NCBI GenBank assembly: GCA_003194525.1
Contig: NBIV01000059.1
Coordinates: forward strand, 124,001 to 188,000
Length of the DNA stretch: 64,000 bases
DNA from: Gracilariopsis chorda
Taxonomy: Eukaryota > Rhodophyta > Florideophyceae > Gracilariales > Gracilariaceae
Reading direction: 5' to 3'
Position 1 is the first letter of the stretch. Each line of letters opens with the position of its first letter. The position numbers were made by a program, and so were the translations under genes. The notes under the pieces were generated by a model. That model saw nothing but the letters and a program-made list of their open reading frames with translations, did not search any database and had not been told where the DNA came from. Shown piece after piece: positions 21,055-32,515 of the stretch.

Positions 21055-22986
21055 TTAAATGGTAGGGAGGCGTTGCGCCAAATGGGCGTTTTGCATGCGC
21101 AAACGGGGCCCTGGAAGAGGATTTTGTGGCGCAACGCCTCCTGTCAATCAACAAAACCCCCCTCATAGAGGAACAAATCATTATAATGGAGAGACAAGAG
21201 GAAGCGGCCTTCGGCCGCAGGCGGCGCTGCGCGCCGCGGTGGAGGAGTGATAAACAGCGGTGAGGAAAAAAGAGGGTGGAGAAAGCAAAAGCAGAAAAGC
21301 AAGTAGTTCAGTTCAATGAAAGAAGAATGCAAGATATATGATTACGGTTGTGGAGGGATGCAGAACTGAATGGCTTCAGGCAGCACTGGGTTGGCGACGG
21401 GAACAGGCATGGGAAGAATTGTGTGCGCATTCTCGGGTGTAAGCTGCGGATCATGCAGGAGCAGCACATGGTCGTTCCTTCGAACGCGCGATAATGCGAC
21501 ATACAACTGACCAGCGCAGAAGAAGTTGGATCGCACATCCAAAACCAAGCCATCCAACGTCTTTCCCTGTCCTTTGTGAACGGTAGCTGCAAACGCGAGA
21601 CGAATGGGAAACTGCCTTTGAATCATGCGAATATCTGCAAAAGAAAACTCGAAGTCGATACGATGCAGGAGCTGTCGTTCGAGCACCTGTATGTTCTCGT
21701 CGAATCGAGCCACCTGCATTGTAAATTGATCGACACGCGCGACTACGAACAGCTTTCCGTTACCACAGCCGGATGCAACACGTTCCGAATGACCATAAAT
21801 GGCACACCAATCTTCAAGTCTAAGTTATTAGGAGGTACACCAGTAGGTGCATACTGATACGCAAACTCGGGAACAAAGGTATTGGTGACGTCAGGCTCTG
21901 AGTGCGGTACACCGTCAGGGTATACTGTCGTAGCTGGCGGAAGAGTGAAGCGTTCACCAGGAAACAGATCCAGCGCTGCCGCATTGTGTTCATCGACGAA
22001 CTGATTTGTGGAGGCAATGGGCATTTTGCTGAGATTCACATCCTCCTTGCGTCGTGTTGTGAGCCACTTCCACAGGAATTGGTAGGCGGTTTGCATGCCA
22101 CCGGTAGATCTGAGTGGTAGTGGAGCGTTGTTGGATATTGTGTTTCGTGCAATGGAACGTAACAGCGACGCAAATGCCGGATCATCCGCTTGGCGTACTT
22201 GTTCCGTGAGGTACAGCACTTGAACCGAGCACAATGTCCACAGATCACTCTTCCACGGCAATTCGTTGAGAATGTTTGTGTACACTCGTCTCACATTTCC
22301 ACTTGGCTCGGCCTCCATGTACACCTGCGGCACCACTGGAAGCAGTCCGGTTGTAAGGATTGGTCTGCCTTTACTCACACACCGAAGTGTGCTTTCCGGC
22401 CCCAAGAGGTACGACACGGCGGCCGCCCCGGACCCTGCACAGCAAGCTTGTATTAGGTCCGGTAAGCCCTCAGACTTCCTGATCGCCGTCAAACGACCAG
22501 CATACCACAGAGGAGCACCTGACTTTTCCCAGATCCGTGGTACTTAGTGGGTTACTCTTGTGGCGACCTGCACACGAGCTCGGCCTTGCCAATGTCCCAG
22601 GCCAGCAAACAGTGCCCAAAGTAGCAAAAGGTTACGACACTGCGCTATTGGCCAAGCCTGAATGGGATGCAAAACAGTGGTTAGGGTCAGCAAGCGAGAT
22701 GCATTTGGCACTGCGCCAGTGCAGTATATACGTCTGTTGCAGGCAAGTCTGCAATGAAACTTCAGTATACGCTGCACTGGCGCAGTGCAATTTGCCACGT
22801 GTTGGAGTCCAATGCACTGGCGCAGTGCAATTTGCCACGTGTCGGAATGAACCGCTGGGTTTCTGCTGCTGAGTGGCTGGCACTACAATTTTATTGTATT
22901 GCAAGCCATTCAGCAGCCATTGCACAGTCAACCTGCAGCAGCAGCAGCTAATTAACTGAACGCTTTGCTGCTGCTGCTTCTGCTGA
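21055..22986 (-). mobile_element. internally deleted Helitron B
   Basis: 1932 bp with proper 5' TC tract and 3' hairpin. The whole middle of the element is missing: the helicase coding sequence is joined directly to the 5' leader at 22345/22346 (ggaagcag|tccggttg). It lacks HUH, tyrosines and Walker motifs, so it can only move in trans. Confidence 0.75.
21342..22345 (-). pseudogene. helicase C-terminal remnant in Helitron B
   Basis: Encodes only the end of the helicase from LLPVVPQVY to QLYVALSRVRR, equivalent to the last third of copy A. A one-base deletion at about 21761 (GTTACC against GTTGACC in copy A) splits it into two frames, 21743 upward and 21342-21719. The same deletion is in C and D. 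Confidence 0.8.
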
Positions 22987-22991
22987 ATTTT

Positions 22992-23450
22992 TTAAATAGT
23001 AGGGAGGCGTTGCGCCAAACGGGCGATTTGGATGGGCAAACGGGGGCGTGCAAGAGAATTTTGTGGCGCAACGCCTCCATTCAATCAAGAACACCCCCCT
23101 CATAGAGGAACAAATCATTATAATGGAGAGACAAGTGAAAACGGCCTTCGGCCGTGGGCGGCGCTGCGCGCCGCGTTGGTTTTGTAGCTTTGTGTATTTC
23201 GTAGCGTTCGGAGGCTCTCCGAGCACTTTGCTCGCTTGCGCTCGCAATAGTGCTCGTAGAACCACGGGGCGCCACGGCGCCGAGAGTATGGGGAGCCGTA
23301 GGGGTTTGTGTTTAGGTGCTAAAATTGACTGCAGTGCCAGCCAATGATGAGAAAGCATGACACGTTGCTTTGTGTAACTGGGTGGCACTGCAGTCATTAT
23401 GGGAGTGCCAGCCAGTAAGCAGGAAGCTTTGCTGCTGCTGCTGCTGCTGA
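22992..23450 (-). mobile_element. mini-Helitron U3
   Basis: 459 bp, no gene, with TC/CAG tract, the palindromes typical of the units and the terminal hairpin followed by TTAA instead of CTAA. Confidence 0.7.
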
Positions 23451-23455
23451 ATTTT

Positions 23456-23914
23456 TTAAATGGTAGGGAGGCGTTGCGCCAAATGGGCGATTTGCATGCG
23501 CGTAGAGGGGCATACAGGGCGGTTTATTGGCGCACCGCCTCCCGTCAGTCAACAACACCCCCCTCATACATGTGTAAATCATTAAGAGTGGGGTGTGGAG
23601 ACGAGTAAAAACGGCCTTCGGCCGTGGGCAGCGCTGCGCACCGCGTTGTTTTTGTAGCTTTGTGTATTTAGTAGCGTTCGGAAGCTCTCTGAGCACATTG
23701 CTCGCCTGCGCTCGCAAAAGCGCTCGTAGAACCACGGAGCGCCGCGGCGCCGAGAGTATGTGGAGCCGTATCGGTTTGTGTTTATGTGCTAAAATTGACT
23801 GCAGTGCCAGCCAATGATGAGAAAGCGCGACACGTTGCTTTTTGTAACTGGGTGGCACTGCAGTCATTATGGGAGTGCCAGCCAGTAAACAGCAAGCTTT
23901 GCTGCTGCTGCTGA
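23456..23914 (-). mobile_element. mini-Helitron U4
   Basis: 459 bp, no gene. Its terminal hairpin differs from U1-U3 (GCGCACCGCCTCC against GGAGGCGTTGCGCC, with a loop containing CGCGTAGAGGGGCATACAG), the same variant seen in U7 and U8. This indicates a second subfamily. Confidence 0.65.
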
Positions 23915-23918
23915 ATTT

Positions 23919-25857
23919 TTCAAAGGGTAGGGAGGCATTGTGCCAAATGGGTGTTTTGCAAGCGCGTAGAGGGGCATACAGGGCGGTTTATTGGCGCACC
24001 GCCTCCTGTCAATCAACAACACCTCCCTCATACATGTGTAAATCATTAAGAGTGGGGTGTTGAGACAAGAGGAAGCGGCCTTCGGCCGCAGGCGGCGCTG
24101 CGCGCCGCGGTGGAGGAGTGATAAACAGCGGTGAGGAAAAAAGAGGGTGGAGAAAGCAAAAGCAGAAAAGCAAGTAGTTTAATTCAATGAAAAAAGAATG
24201 CAAGATATATGATTACGGTTGTGGAGGGATGCAGAACTGAATGGCTTCAGGCAGCACTGGGTTGGCGACGGGAACAGGCATGGGAAGAATTGTGTGCGCA
24301 TTCTCGGGTGTAAGCTGCGGATCATGCAGGAGCAGCACATGGTCGTTCCTTCGAACGCGCGATAATGCGACATACAACTGACCAGCGCAGAAGAAGTTGG
24401 ATCGCACATCCAAAACCAAGCCATCCAACGTCTTTCCCTGTCCTTTGTGAACGGTAGCTGCAAACGCGAGACGAATGGGAAACTGCCTTTGAATCATGCG
24501 AATATCTGCAAAAGAAAACTCGAAGTCGATACGATGCAGGAGCTGTCGTTCGAGCACCTGTATGTTCTCGTCGAATCGAGCCACCTGCATTGTAAATTGA
24601 TCGACATGCACGACTACGAACAGCTTTCCGTTACCACAGCCGGATGCAACACGTTCCGAAGGACCATAAATGGCACACCAATCTTCAAGTCTAAGTTATT
24701 AGGAGGTACACCAGTAGGTGCATACTGATACGCAAACTCGGGAACAAAGGTATTGGTGACGTCAGGCTCTGAGTGCGGTACACCGTCAGGGTATACTGTC
24801 GTAGCTGGCGGAAGAGTGAAGCGTTCACCAGGAAACAGATCCAGCGCTGCCGCATTGTGTTCATCGACGAACTGATTTGTGGAGGCAATGGGCATTTTGC
24901 TGAGATTCACATCCTCCTTGCGTCGTGTTGTGAGCCACTTCCACAGGAATTGGTAGGCGGTTTGCATGCCACCGGTAGATCTGAGTGGTAGTGGAGCGTT
25001 GTTGGATATTGTGTTTCGTGCAATGGAACGTAACAGCGACGCAAATGCCGGATCATCCGCTTGGCGTACTTGTTCCGTGAGGTACAGCACTTGAACCGAG
25101 CACAATGTCCACAGATCACTCTTCCACGGCAATTCGTTGAGAATGTTTGTGTACACTCGTCTCACATTTCCACTTGGCTCGGCCTCCATGTACACCTGCG
25201 GCACCACTGGAAGCAGTCCGGTTGTAAGGATTGGTCTGCCTTTACTCACACACCGAAGTGTGCTTTCCGGCCCCAAGAGGTACGACACGGCGGCCGCCCC
25301 GGACCCTGCACAGCAAGCTGGTATTAGGTCCGGTAAACCCTCTGACTTCCTGATCGCCGTCAAACGACCAGTATACCACAGAGGAGCACCTGACGTTTCC
25401 CAGATCCGTGGTACTTAGTGGGTTACTCTTGTGGCGACCTGCACACGAGCTCGGCCTTGCCTACGTCCCAGGCCAGCAAACAGTGCCCAAAGTAGCAAAA
25501 GGTTACGACACTGCGCTATCGGCCAAGCCTGAATGGGATGCAAAACAGTGGTTAGGGTCAGCAAGCGAGATGCATTTGGCACTGCGCCAGTGCAGTATAT
25601 ACGTCTGTTGCAGGCAAGTCTGCAATGAAACTTCAGTATACACTGCACTGGCGCAGTGCAATTTGCCACGTGTTGGAGTGCAATGCACTGGCGCAGTGCA
25701 ATTTGCCACGTGTCGGAATTAACCGCTGGGTTTCTGCTGCTGAGTGGCTGGAACTACAATTTGATTGTATTGCAAGCCATTCAGCAGCCATTGCACAGTC
25801 AACCTGCAGCAGCAGCAGCTAATTAACTGAACGCTTTGCTGCTGCTGCTGCTGCTGA
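23919..25857 (-). mobile_element. internally deleted Helitron C
   Basis: About 1.94 kb, nearly identical to B over the helicase remnant and 5' leader and with the same deletion junction (25216/25217). Its 3' hairpin is of the U4 variety rather than that of B, so the copy looks recombinant at that end. Confidence 0.75.
24213..25216 (-). pseudogene. helicase C-terminal remnant in Helitron C
   Basis: Equivalent to the remnant in B, with the same one-base deletion near 24632 splitting it into two frames. Only a handful of substitutions separate it from B, so B and C come from a recent duplication of one deleted copy. Confidence 0.8.
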
Positions 25858-25862
25858 ATTTT

Positions 25863-28800
25863 GTAAATGGTAGGGAGGCGTTGCGCCAAATGGGCGTTTT
25901 GCATGGGCAAACGGGGGCGTGCAAGAGTATTTTGTGGCGCAACGCCTCCATTCAATCAAGAACACCCCCCTCATAGAGGAACAAATCATTATAATGGAGA
26001 GACAAGAGGAAGCGGCCTTAGGCCGCAGGCGGCGCTGCGCGCCGCGGTGGAGGAGTGATAAACAGCGGTGAGGAAAAAAGACGGTGGAGAAAGCAAAAGC
26101 AGAAAATCAAGTAGTTCAGTTCAATGAAAGAAGAATGCAATATATATGATTACGGTTGTGGAGGGATGCAGAACTGAATGGCTTCAGGCAGCACTGGGTT
26201 GGCGACGGGAACAGGCATGGGATGAATTGTGTGCGCATTCTCAGGTGTAAGCTGCGGATCATGCAGGAGCAGCACATGGTCGTTCCTTCGAACGCGCGAT
26301 AATGCGACATACAACTGACCAGCGCAGAAGAAGTTGGATCGCACATCCAAAACCAAGCCATCCAACGTCTTTCCCTGTCCTTTGTGAACGGTAGCTGCAA
26401 ACGCGAGACGAATGGGAAACTGCCTTTGAATCATGCGAATATCTGCAAAAGAAAACTAGAAGTCGATACGATGCAGGAGCTGTCGTTCGAGCACCTGTAT
26501 GTTCTCGTCGAATCGAGCCACCTGCATTGTAAATTGATCGACACGCACGACTACGAACAGCTTTCCGTTACCACAGCCGGATGCAACACGTTCCGAATGA
26601 CCATAACTGGCACACCAATCTTCAAGTCCAAGTTATGAGGCGGTACTCCAGTAGGCGCATACTGATATGCAAACTCGGGGACGATAGAACTGGCAAAGTC
26701 AGACTCCGGGTTCTGTCCACGAACAGGTTGCACGGTTGTCGCTGACGGAAGAGTGAAGCGCTCACCAGGAAACAGATCTAGCGCTGCCGCATTATGTTCG
26801 TCGACCAACTGATTTGTGGAGGCAATGAGCATTTTGCTGAGATCCACATCCTTCTTGCGTCGTGTTGTGAGCCACTTCCACAGGAATTGGTAGGCGGTTT
26901 GCATGCCACCGGTAGATCTGAGTGGTAGTGGAGCGTTGTTGGATATTGTGTTTCGTGCAATGGAACGTAACAGCGACGCAAATGCCGGATCATCCGCTTG
27001 GCGTACTTGTTCCGTGAGGTACAGCACTTGAACCGAGCACAATGTCCACAGATCACTCTTCCACGGCAATTCGTTGAGAATGTTTGTGTACACTCGTCTC
27101 ACATTTCCACTTGGCTCGGCCTCCATGTACACCTGCGGCACCACTGGAAGCAGCTGGGAGTAGTCGCCGGATAGAACGATGGTCAAGCCCCCAAACGGAG
27201 GTGGGTTTTCCATTCCACTGCAGCGAAGATCTTTGAGCAACGCATCCATGAGTTCGAAGAGCTTTCTTGAGAGCATGGACGCCTCATCCAAGACGAGCAG
27301 TTGTATTTCGCGTAGCAGTTCTGCACGTTGAGATCGGGGACCGTACTTTGACAAAGTGGCTGTAGTGCTGCTTGTGCTGTCCCTATCAGCTACACCCAGT
27401 CCGAGAAGGCTATGTAAAGTGCGGCCACCTTCGTACAACGAAGCTGCAATGCCTGTTGTAGCAGTCATTTCAGCGAGCATTCCTTCCGACTCAACGATAT
27501 CACGAAGGAGGTTGAGCACGTATGTCTTTCCGGTTCCTGCGGATCCTTGGACAAAGAACACGTTTCCAGGAGTGCTCGTTCGCTCCTGCAGCGCCTGTCG
27601 TTGTTGCAATGCGGCAATGACGGTGTCAATGACTTGTCTTTGGCGAGGTCTTAAGGTGGCGTACCTTGACTGCAAAGTTGACGAATTTCGCACCACTCGT
27701 GCGTCTCGAGTTGTTGTAGCTCGATTCGCCTCAGTCAATGCTGTATGATCCTGCTGTAGGTGTTGGGAGAAGAAGCTGTGATCGCGAAGCAGTCGTCCTC
27801 CGTGCCGGTCTGAGATCTCCACCACACGTCGATACATTTCTTGCTTTCGTTGCTGCTCATCTCCTGTATGTATGTCACTACATAATGCCTCCCAGTTTTC
27901 GACGGCCATTTTTTCTGGGTCTGCACCTTGTTGGTATAGTGTGACAACCAGACGTCGTAGCTCGGAGGGCGTGCTGTATATCTGCACTGCTTCTTGGAAT
28001 GCAATATCAAACTCAGATCCGTCCGCGAGCAGTCCGCTTACAATCGCAGTTTCACGATACGTTCCATACTGCTGTCCGTTGAAAGTCCTTGCGTCATCAT
28101 AAGAGCTCTAGCCGTGATTCATGAGCAGCAAGTGCAGAGCAAATAGCTCAATGTCCGACGGTGAAACACCTCTGATCCTTGCAACACACTGCTCGTCTTC
28201 CGTGCGCTCTACCACGTACATGGGCGGATCGCAGTCGTCTGTGGGCACCTGGGTGCTGTCTCCTTCGTATTGGTTAAGCACACGGGCTGGAAGCGTGCTA
28301 TACAATCGAACTTTTTCAAAGTACGAAAGGTAGTCGAGGTTTGCGTATGCTTCGGGCCTTGCAAAGTATCTCTCCAGTGTAGACGGCTGTGATGCAGAAA
28401 GAAGCTGGTTGGGACCTCTCAGCAGAAATGTACGCTCTCCTTCCAAATGAATGGCCAGTCGCGCTACTTTTGGTACGATGTGAACATGTCGAAACTCGAA
28501 AATTCTCCAAGCTGCATTGACAGCGCGCACCACACGTGCTCGCATGTATGCACGAATGTCGTTCTGCACCTGCGGCTCTTGTTGCTGCTCGTTGTGTGTG
28601 CCTGTCTCATTAGCACCACTCAAGTTGAGCACCACCTCCTGAGATTTGGGCTGCTTAAACGCGTACTTCATCAGATAAGCCACTGCGCCCCCTCCTTGCG
28701 TGCGCTCTACGTTGATATGAGAGCGGTACTTCTTGGTCAGAGTTGGGTTGTACGGCACTATCTTGAGGTCATGTTGCCTTCTTCTGCGGTAGACCACGCG

Positions 28801-31800
28801 ATTCGTGCCTTCTTCAATGTACGTCTCCGGCACAATCATGTTGCGGTCGTATCCAAACTTGCAACGCCCAGCGCGATTCCGGCAATAGGTGGAGTGGCGG
28901 TGCCTGTGCATGGAACGAATGAGGGCACGCAACGCGTCGTCTTCACCGGGAAGAGGAAGTTCTGCACTAATCAGCTCGTCGATCACATCAACGTCTTCAA
29001 TCACGCCTCCTTCGAGCCACACGAGCATGTGGTGATGAGGCACATTGCGCTCCTGAAACTCGAGCTTTGATGCAAGCCCCAGGCACTTGAATCCGAAGAT
29101 GTGCTCCGAGTTCTTCTCCAAGTCCTTCATGAAGTCGTTTGCGTACTGGTTGTACACCCTTGCAATCAGATCAGGTCGGTCAAACGGTCGAGGGCGGTTA
29201 CTCTGTGCCGTAAATGCGCTCCGATTGCTGGTATCCATACCAAGGCGCTGGATGTCCTCTCTCCAGATGTTCATGGTGATTGTAATGAACAGAGAAGGCG
29301 GTCCTCTCCGCGCTACGATCGCCTGTACATCCATGCGCTTGTTCTTCCAGTACGCTGCTGAGTTGACCGAGTCATCGGGCAGAAATATGCGTCCCATTCG
29401 CGCGAACTGGGATGGTGTCACATGACCTGTTTGCTGCTGTGCTTGCTGGATCTCTTGCTCTTGTACAATACGTGCCTGTTGTTCTCTCTCCAGGAAACGT
29501 AGTTGCATGTCCTCAATGTTTGTGTGCGTGCGGAGCATCCACATCTGCATAAACGGTCCACTGTTGAGGAGGATGTTGTCTGAGTACAAACGTCGCTTCG
29601 CGTTCTGAGCCCAGGTGAGCTTTCGGAGCTTCCACTCGTTGACGCTGAGATCTGAGCTTTGCTGTGTGGAGTTCCTTGCCTCCAGGAACAGGCCGATGTC
29701 AAATGGTTCGTGCTGATCACCGTACGGGTAGAGAAGAGGGAAAGTGCCCTTCTCTGCAAGTTTGGATGCCGGTTTTAGAAGTTGGTATCGCACTTGCGCA
29801 TTGTTTGCGGCATTCGCAGTCGCCCCTGCTCCAGCAGCAGCAGCGCTTGTCACTGCAGCGTGCTCTTCGGTTACAGTTCCTTCTACCAAGCGCGGTACTT
29901 GAGACTCCACTCGATACAGGCCAGTTGGATCCACGACGAGCGTTCTCATCATGGTTGGCCCGCCACCAGGAGCATCTTCAGGGAGAGGCCCAGCACCTGC
30001 GTGAGGAGCACTGACTGTGGCAGTTCGGGTTCCTTCGTAACCACGTACGACTACTCCCTCTTCTGCTGCCTGCATGCTGATATCGACGGCGGTATCTGCA
30101 TTTTGTTGTTGTTGTTGCGTGCTAAGCATGGATCGGTACCGCTCACGCACCACGTCTGGCTTGGGCTGGATCACATCGTACAACTTGGGCACGATGTCTC
30201 GTACGTTGATGTCTTGAATGAACGCACGCAAATTGGCACGCGCATAGTGAGAGGGATCCAAGGAAGGTGGACCAGTACCCCACAGAAAGCTGTAGCGCGT
30301 GTTGTTCTCGTTCTGCGCGGGCAGAGCGAGAGCTGCGTTGCCCTCAAGTCTGAGAAAGGAGGGACCGCCTCCCGTCACATACGACATGTCCATGAGCGCT
30401 TGCGTCGTCGCGAAGAGCGTATTCAAGTTGAGGAAATGGCTGTGGAAGGCTCTCAGGCTATAAAGACTGCGAACCAACTCACTTCTATGCCTTCTGCGGA
30501 ACGTGACGCCCCATCCTGACATTCTTTTCATTCCACAGCACACTCCAGTGACCTCTGTGCCAAGCAAAACACAGCCGCAATACTTGCAGCTATGTATTTT
30601 CAATGTCCAGTCCGCGTACGGGCAGAAGGAGAGCGTGTGTGAGTGTTCGCCGCATCTTCCGCATCGCCTTTGACCTGCAGTGCGAAGCGTCTCAAACTCC
30701 GGCACGCTTGCACGGATGGCCGGATCATTCCTCGCCTGAGCTGCCACGGAATCCCACGCATAGTACACGCGATAGAGTCCTCGATCAGGACGCCCAGCAC
30801 AGTGCATGACCGTCATATCAAGCTGTTGCTGTGGCTGATGCTGCGGCTGGTGTGAGGGAGCCAGTGTGATCTCATCCGCTTCCACCTCCATCGGAATGGA
30901 CATCTGTTGTTCTTCCTGTTCAGCTTGTGGCAACGCAGGCTGCGGCGACAGGTGTGAGGGAGCCGGGGTGATCTCATCCTCTTCCACTTCCATCGGGACT
31001 GGCATCTGTTCTTCCTCTTGTTCAGCTTGTGGCAGAGCAGGCTGCTGTGATGGCGGTGGCTGTGAGGGAGCAGGGATGATCTCATCCTCTTCCAATTCCA
31101 TTGCAATAGGCATCTGTTCTGCAGGCATCGGTGGGAGAGGGGGAGGCATCGGAGGCGGTGGAATGTGACTTGGAAGGCCTCTCACAAACTCCAGAAATCC
31201 AGGAATTGGGCACGATGTTGGTAGATCTGTGGCAGCAGACCCACTGGCTCCAGCGGCGCTTGTGCTAACTGCTGCTGCAACCGAAGTAGGTGCAGGAGTA
31301 ATTTCGTCTTCTTCAACCACTGGAACAATAGGTCCTTGAACGTGTGCTCCGCTCTCATTTACTCCCAACTCATCTGGAGATGGAGGAGCTGGTTCTCTTC
31401 GGGGTCTTCCAGCTCCTGCCCGTGCTCCACCACTGCCGACGCGACGACCACCAGCGTTTTGCCTTGAACCGCCTGCGTTCAACCTGGCACCTCCAGAATT
31501 GTCTCTGGCACCTCCCGAGTTAAATCGGATGCCACCAGAGTTCAGACGTCGCCCTCCTCTCGTCATTTCAATTTACCAAAGAAAAGAAAAAAACAATTCT
31601 ATGTTTTTAAACCGTTAAAAAATTTGCCAGAGTTCCAGAATAATTCCCAATAAAACACAAAGTTGAAAGTGAAAAAACTGGTTGCAGTTTGTTGCTTTGC
31701 ACCCACCGGGCCTAGTCGCATGCAGCAATTAAAAAAACAAATTGCTGCAAGGCTTATATTTACCCGATGCAGTCGTGCGCAGCACAGGAACTCTCGACAA

Positions 31801-32510
31801 ACTCCTGTTGGATTATGACGGGCGGAGTGTGCCCAGCCGGTTTTCATACCGTTTGATGTTTAACCCGCGTCCGGTTGTAAGGATTGGTCTGCCTTTACTC
31901 ACACACCGAAGTGTGCTTTCCGGCCCCAAGAGGTTCGACACGGCGGCCGCCCCGGACCGTGCACAGCAAGCTGGTATTAGGTCCGGTAAACCCTCAGACT
32001 TCCTGATCGCCGTCAAACGACCAGTATACCACAGAGGAGCACCTGACGTTTCCCAGATCCGTGGTACTTAGTGGGTTACTCTTGTGGCGACCTGCACACG
32101 AGCTCGGCCTTGCCTACGTCCCAGGCCAGCAAACAGTGCCCAAAGTAGCAAAAGGTTACGACACTGCGCTATCGGCCAAGCCTGAATGGGATGCAAAACA
32201 GTGGTTAGGGTCAGCAAGCGAGATGCATTTGGCACTGCGCCAGTGCAGTATATACGTCTGTTGCAGGCAAGTCTACAATGAAACTTCAGTATACACTGCA
32301 CTGGCGCAGTGCAATTTGCCACGTGTTGGAGTGCAATGCACTGCGGCAGTGCAATTTGCCACGTGTCGGAATGAACCGCTGGGTTTCTGCTGCTGAGTGG
32401 CTGAAACTACAATTTGATTGTATTGCAAGCCATTCAGCAGCCATTGCACAGTCAACCTGCAGCAGCAGCAGCTAATTAACTGAACGCTTTGCTGCTGCTG
32501 CTGCTGCTGA
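25863..32510 (-). mobile_element. long Helitron copy D
   Basis: 6648 bp with 5' TC tract, leader, one large broken gene and 3' tail. The CTRR position reads GTAA on the plus strand, so the end is altered. It is close to A over the whole length but shares the helicase frameshift with B and C. Confidence 0.8.
26150..31566 (-). pseudogene. Helitron D Rep-helicase, three lesions
   Basis: The frame runs from 31566 through the GGxR repeats, an acidic repeat region one unit longer than in A, the Cys/His clusters and the HUH site (VPHHHMLVWLE) and Tyr pair (AYLMKYAF) without a break. It then meets TAG at 28108-28110 (Ser in A), continues through an intact helicase with Walker A GSAGTGKT and Walker B DEASM, has a one-base deletion at about 26570, and a TAG at 26456-26458 (Glu in A). 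The N-terminal half is intact where A is broken, and the reverse holds near the C-terminus. Confidence 0.85.
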
Positions 32511-32515
32511 ATTTT

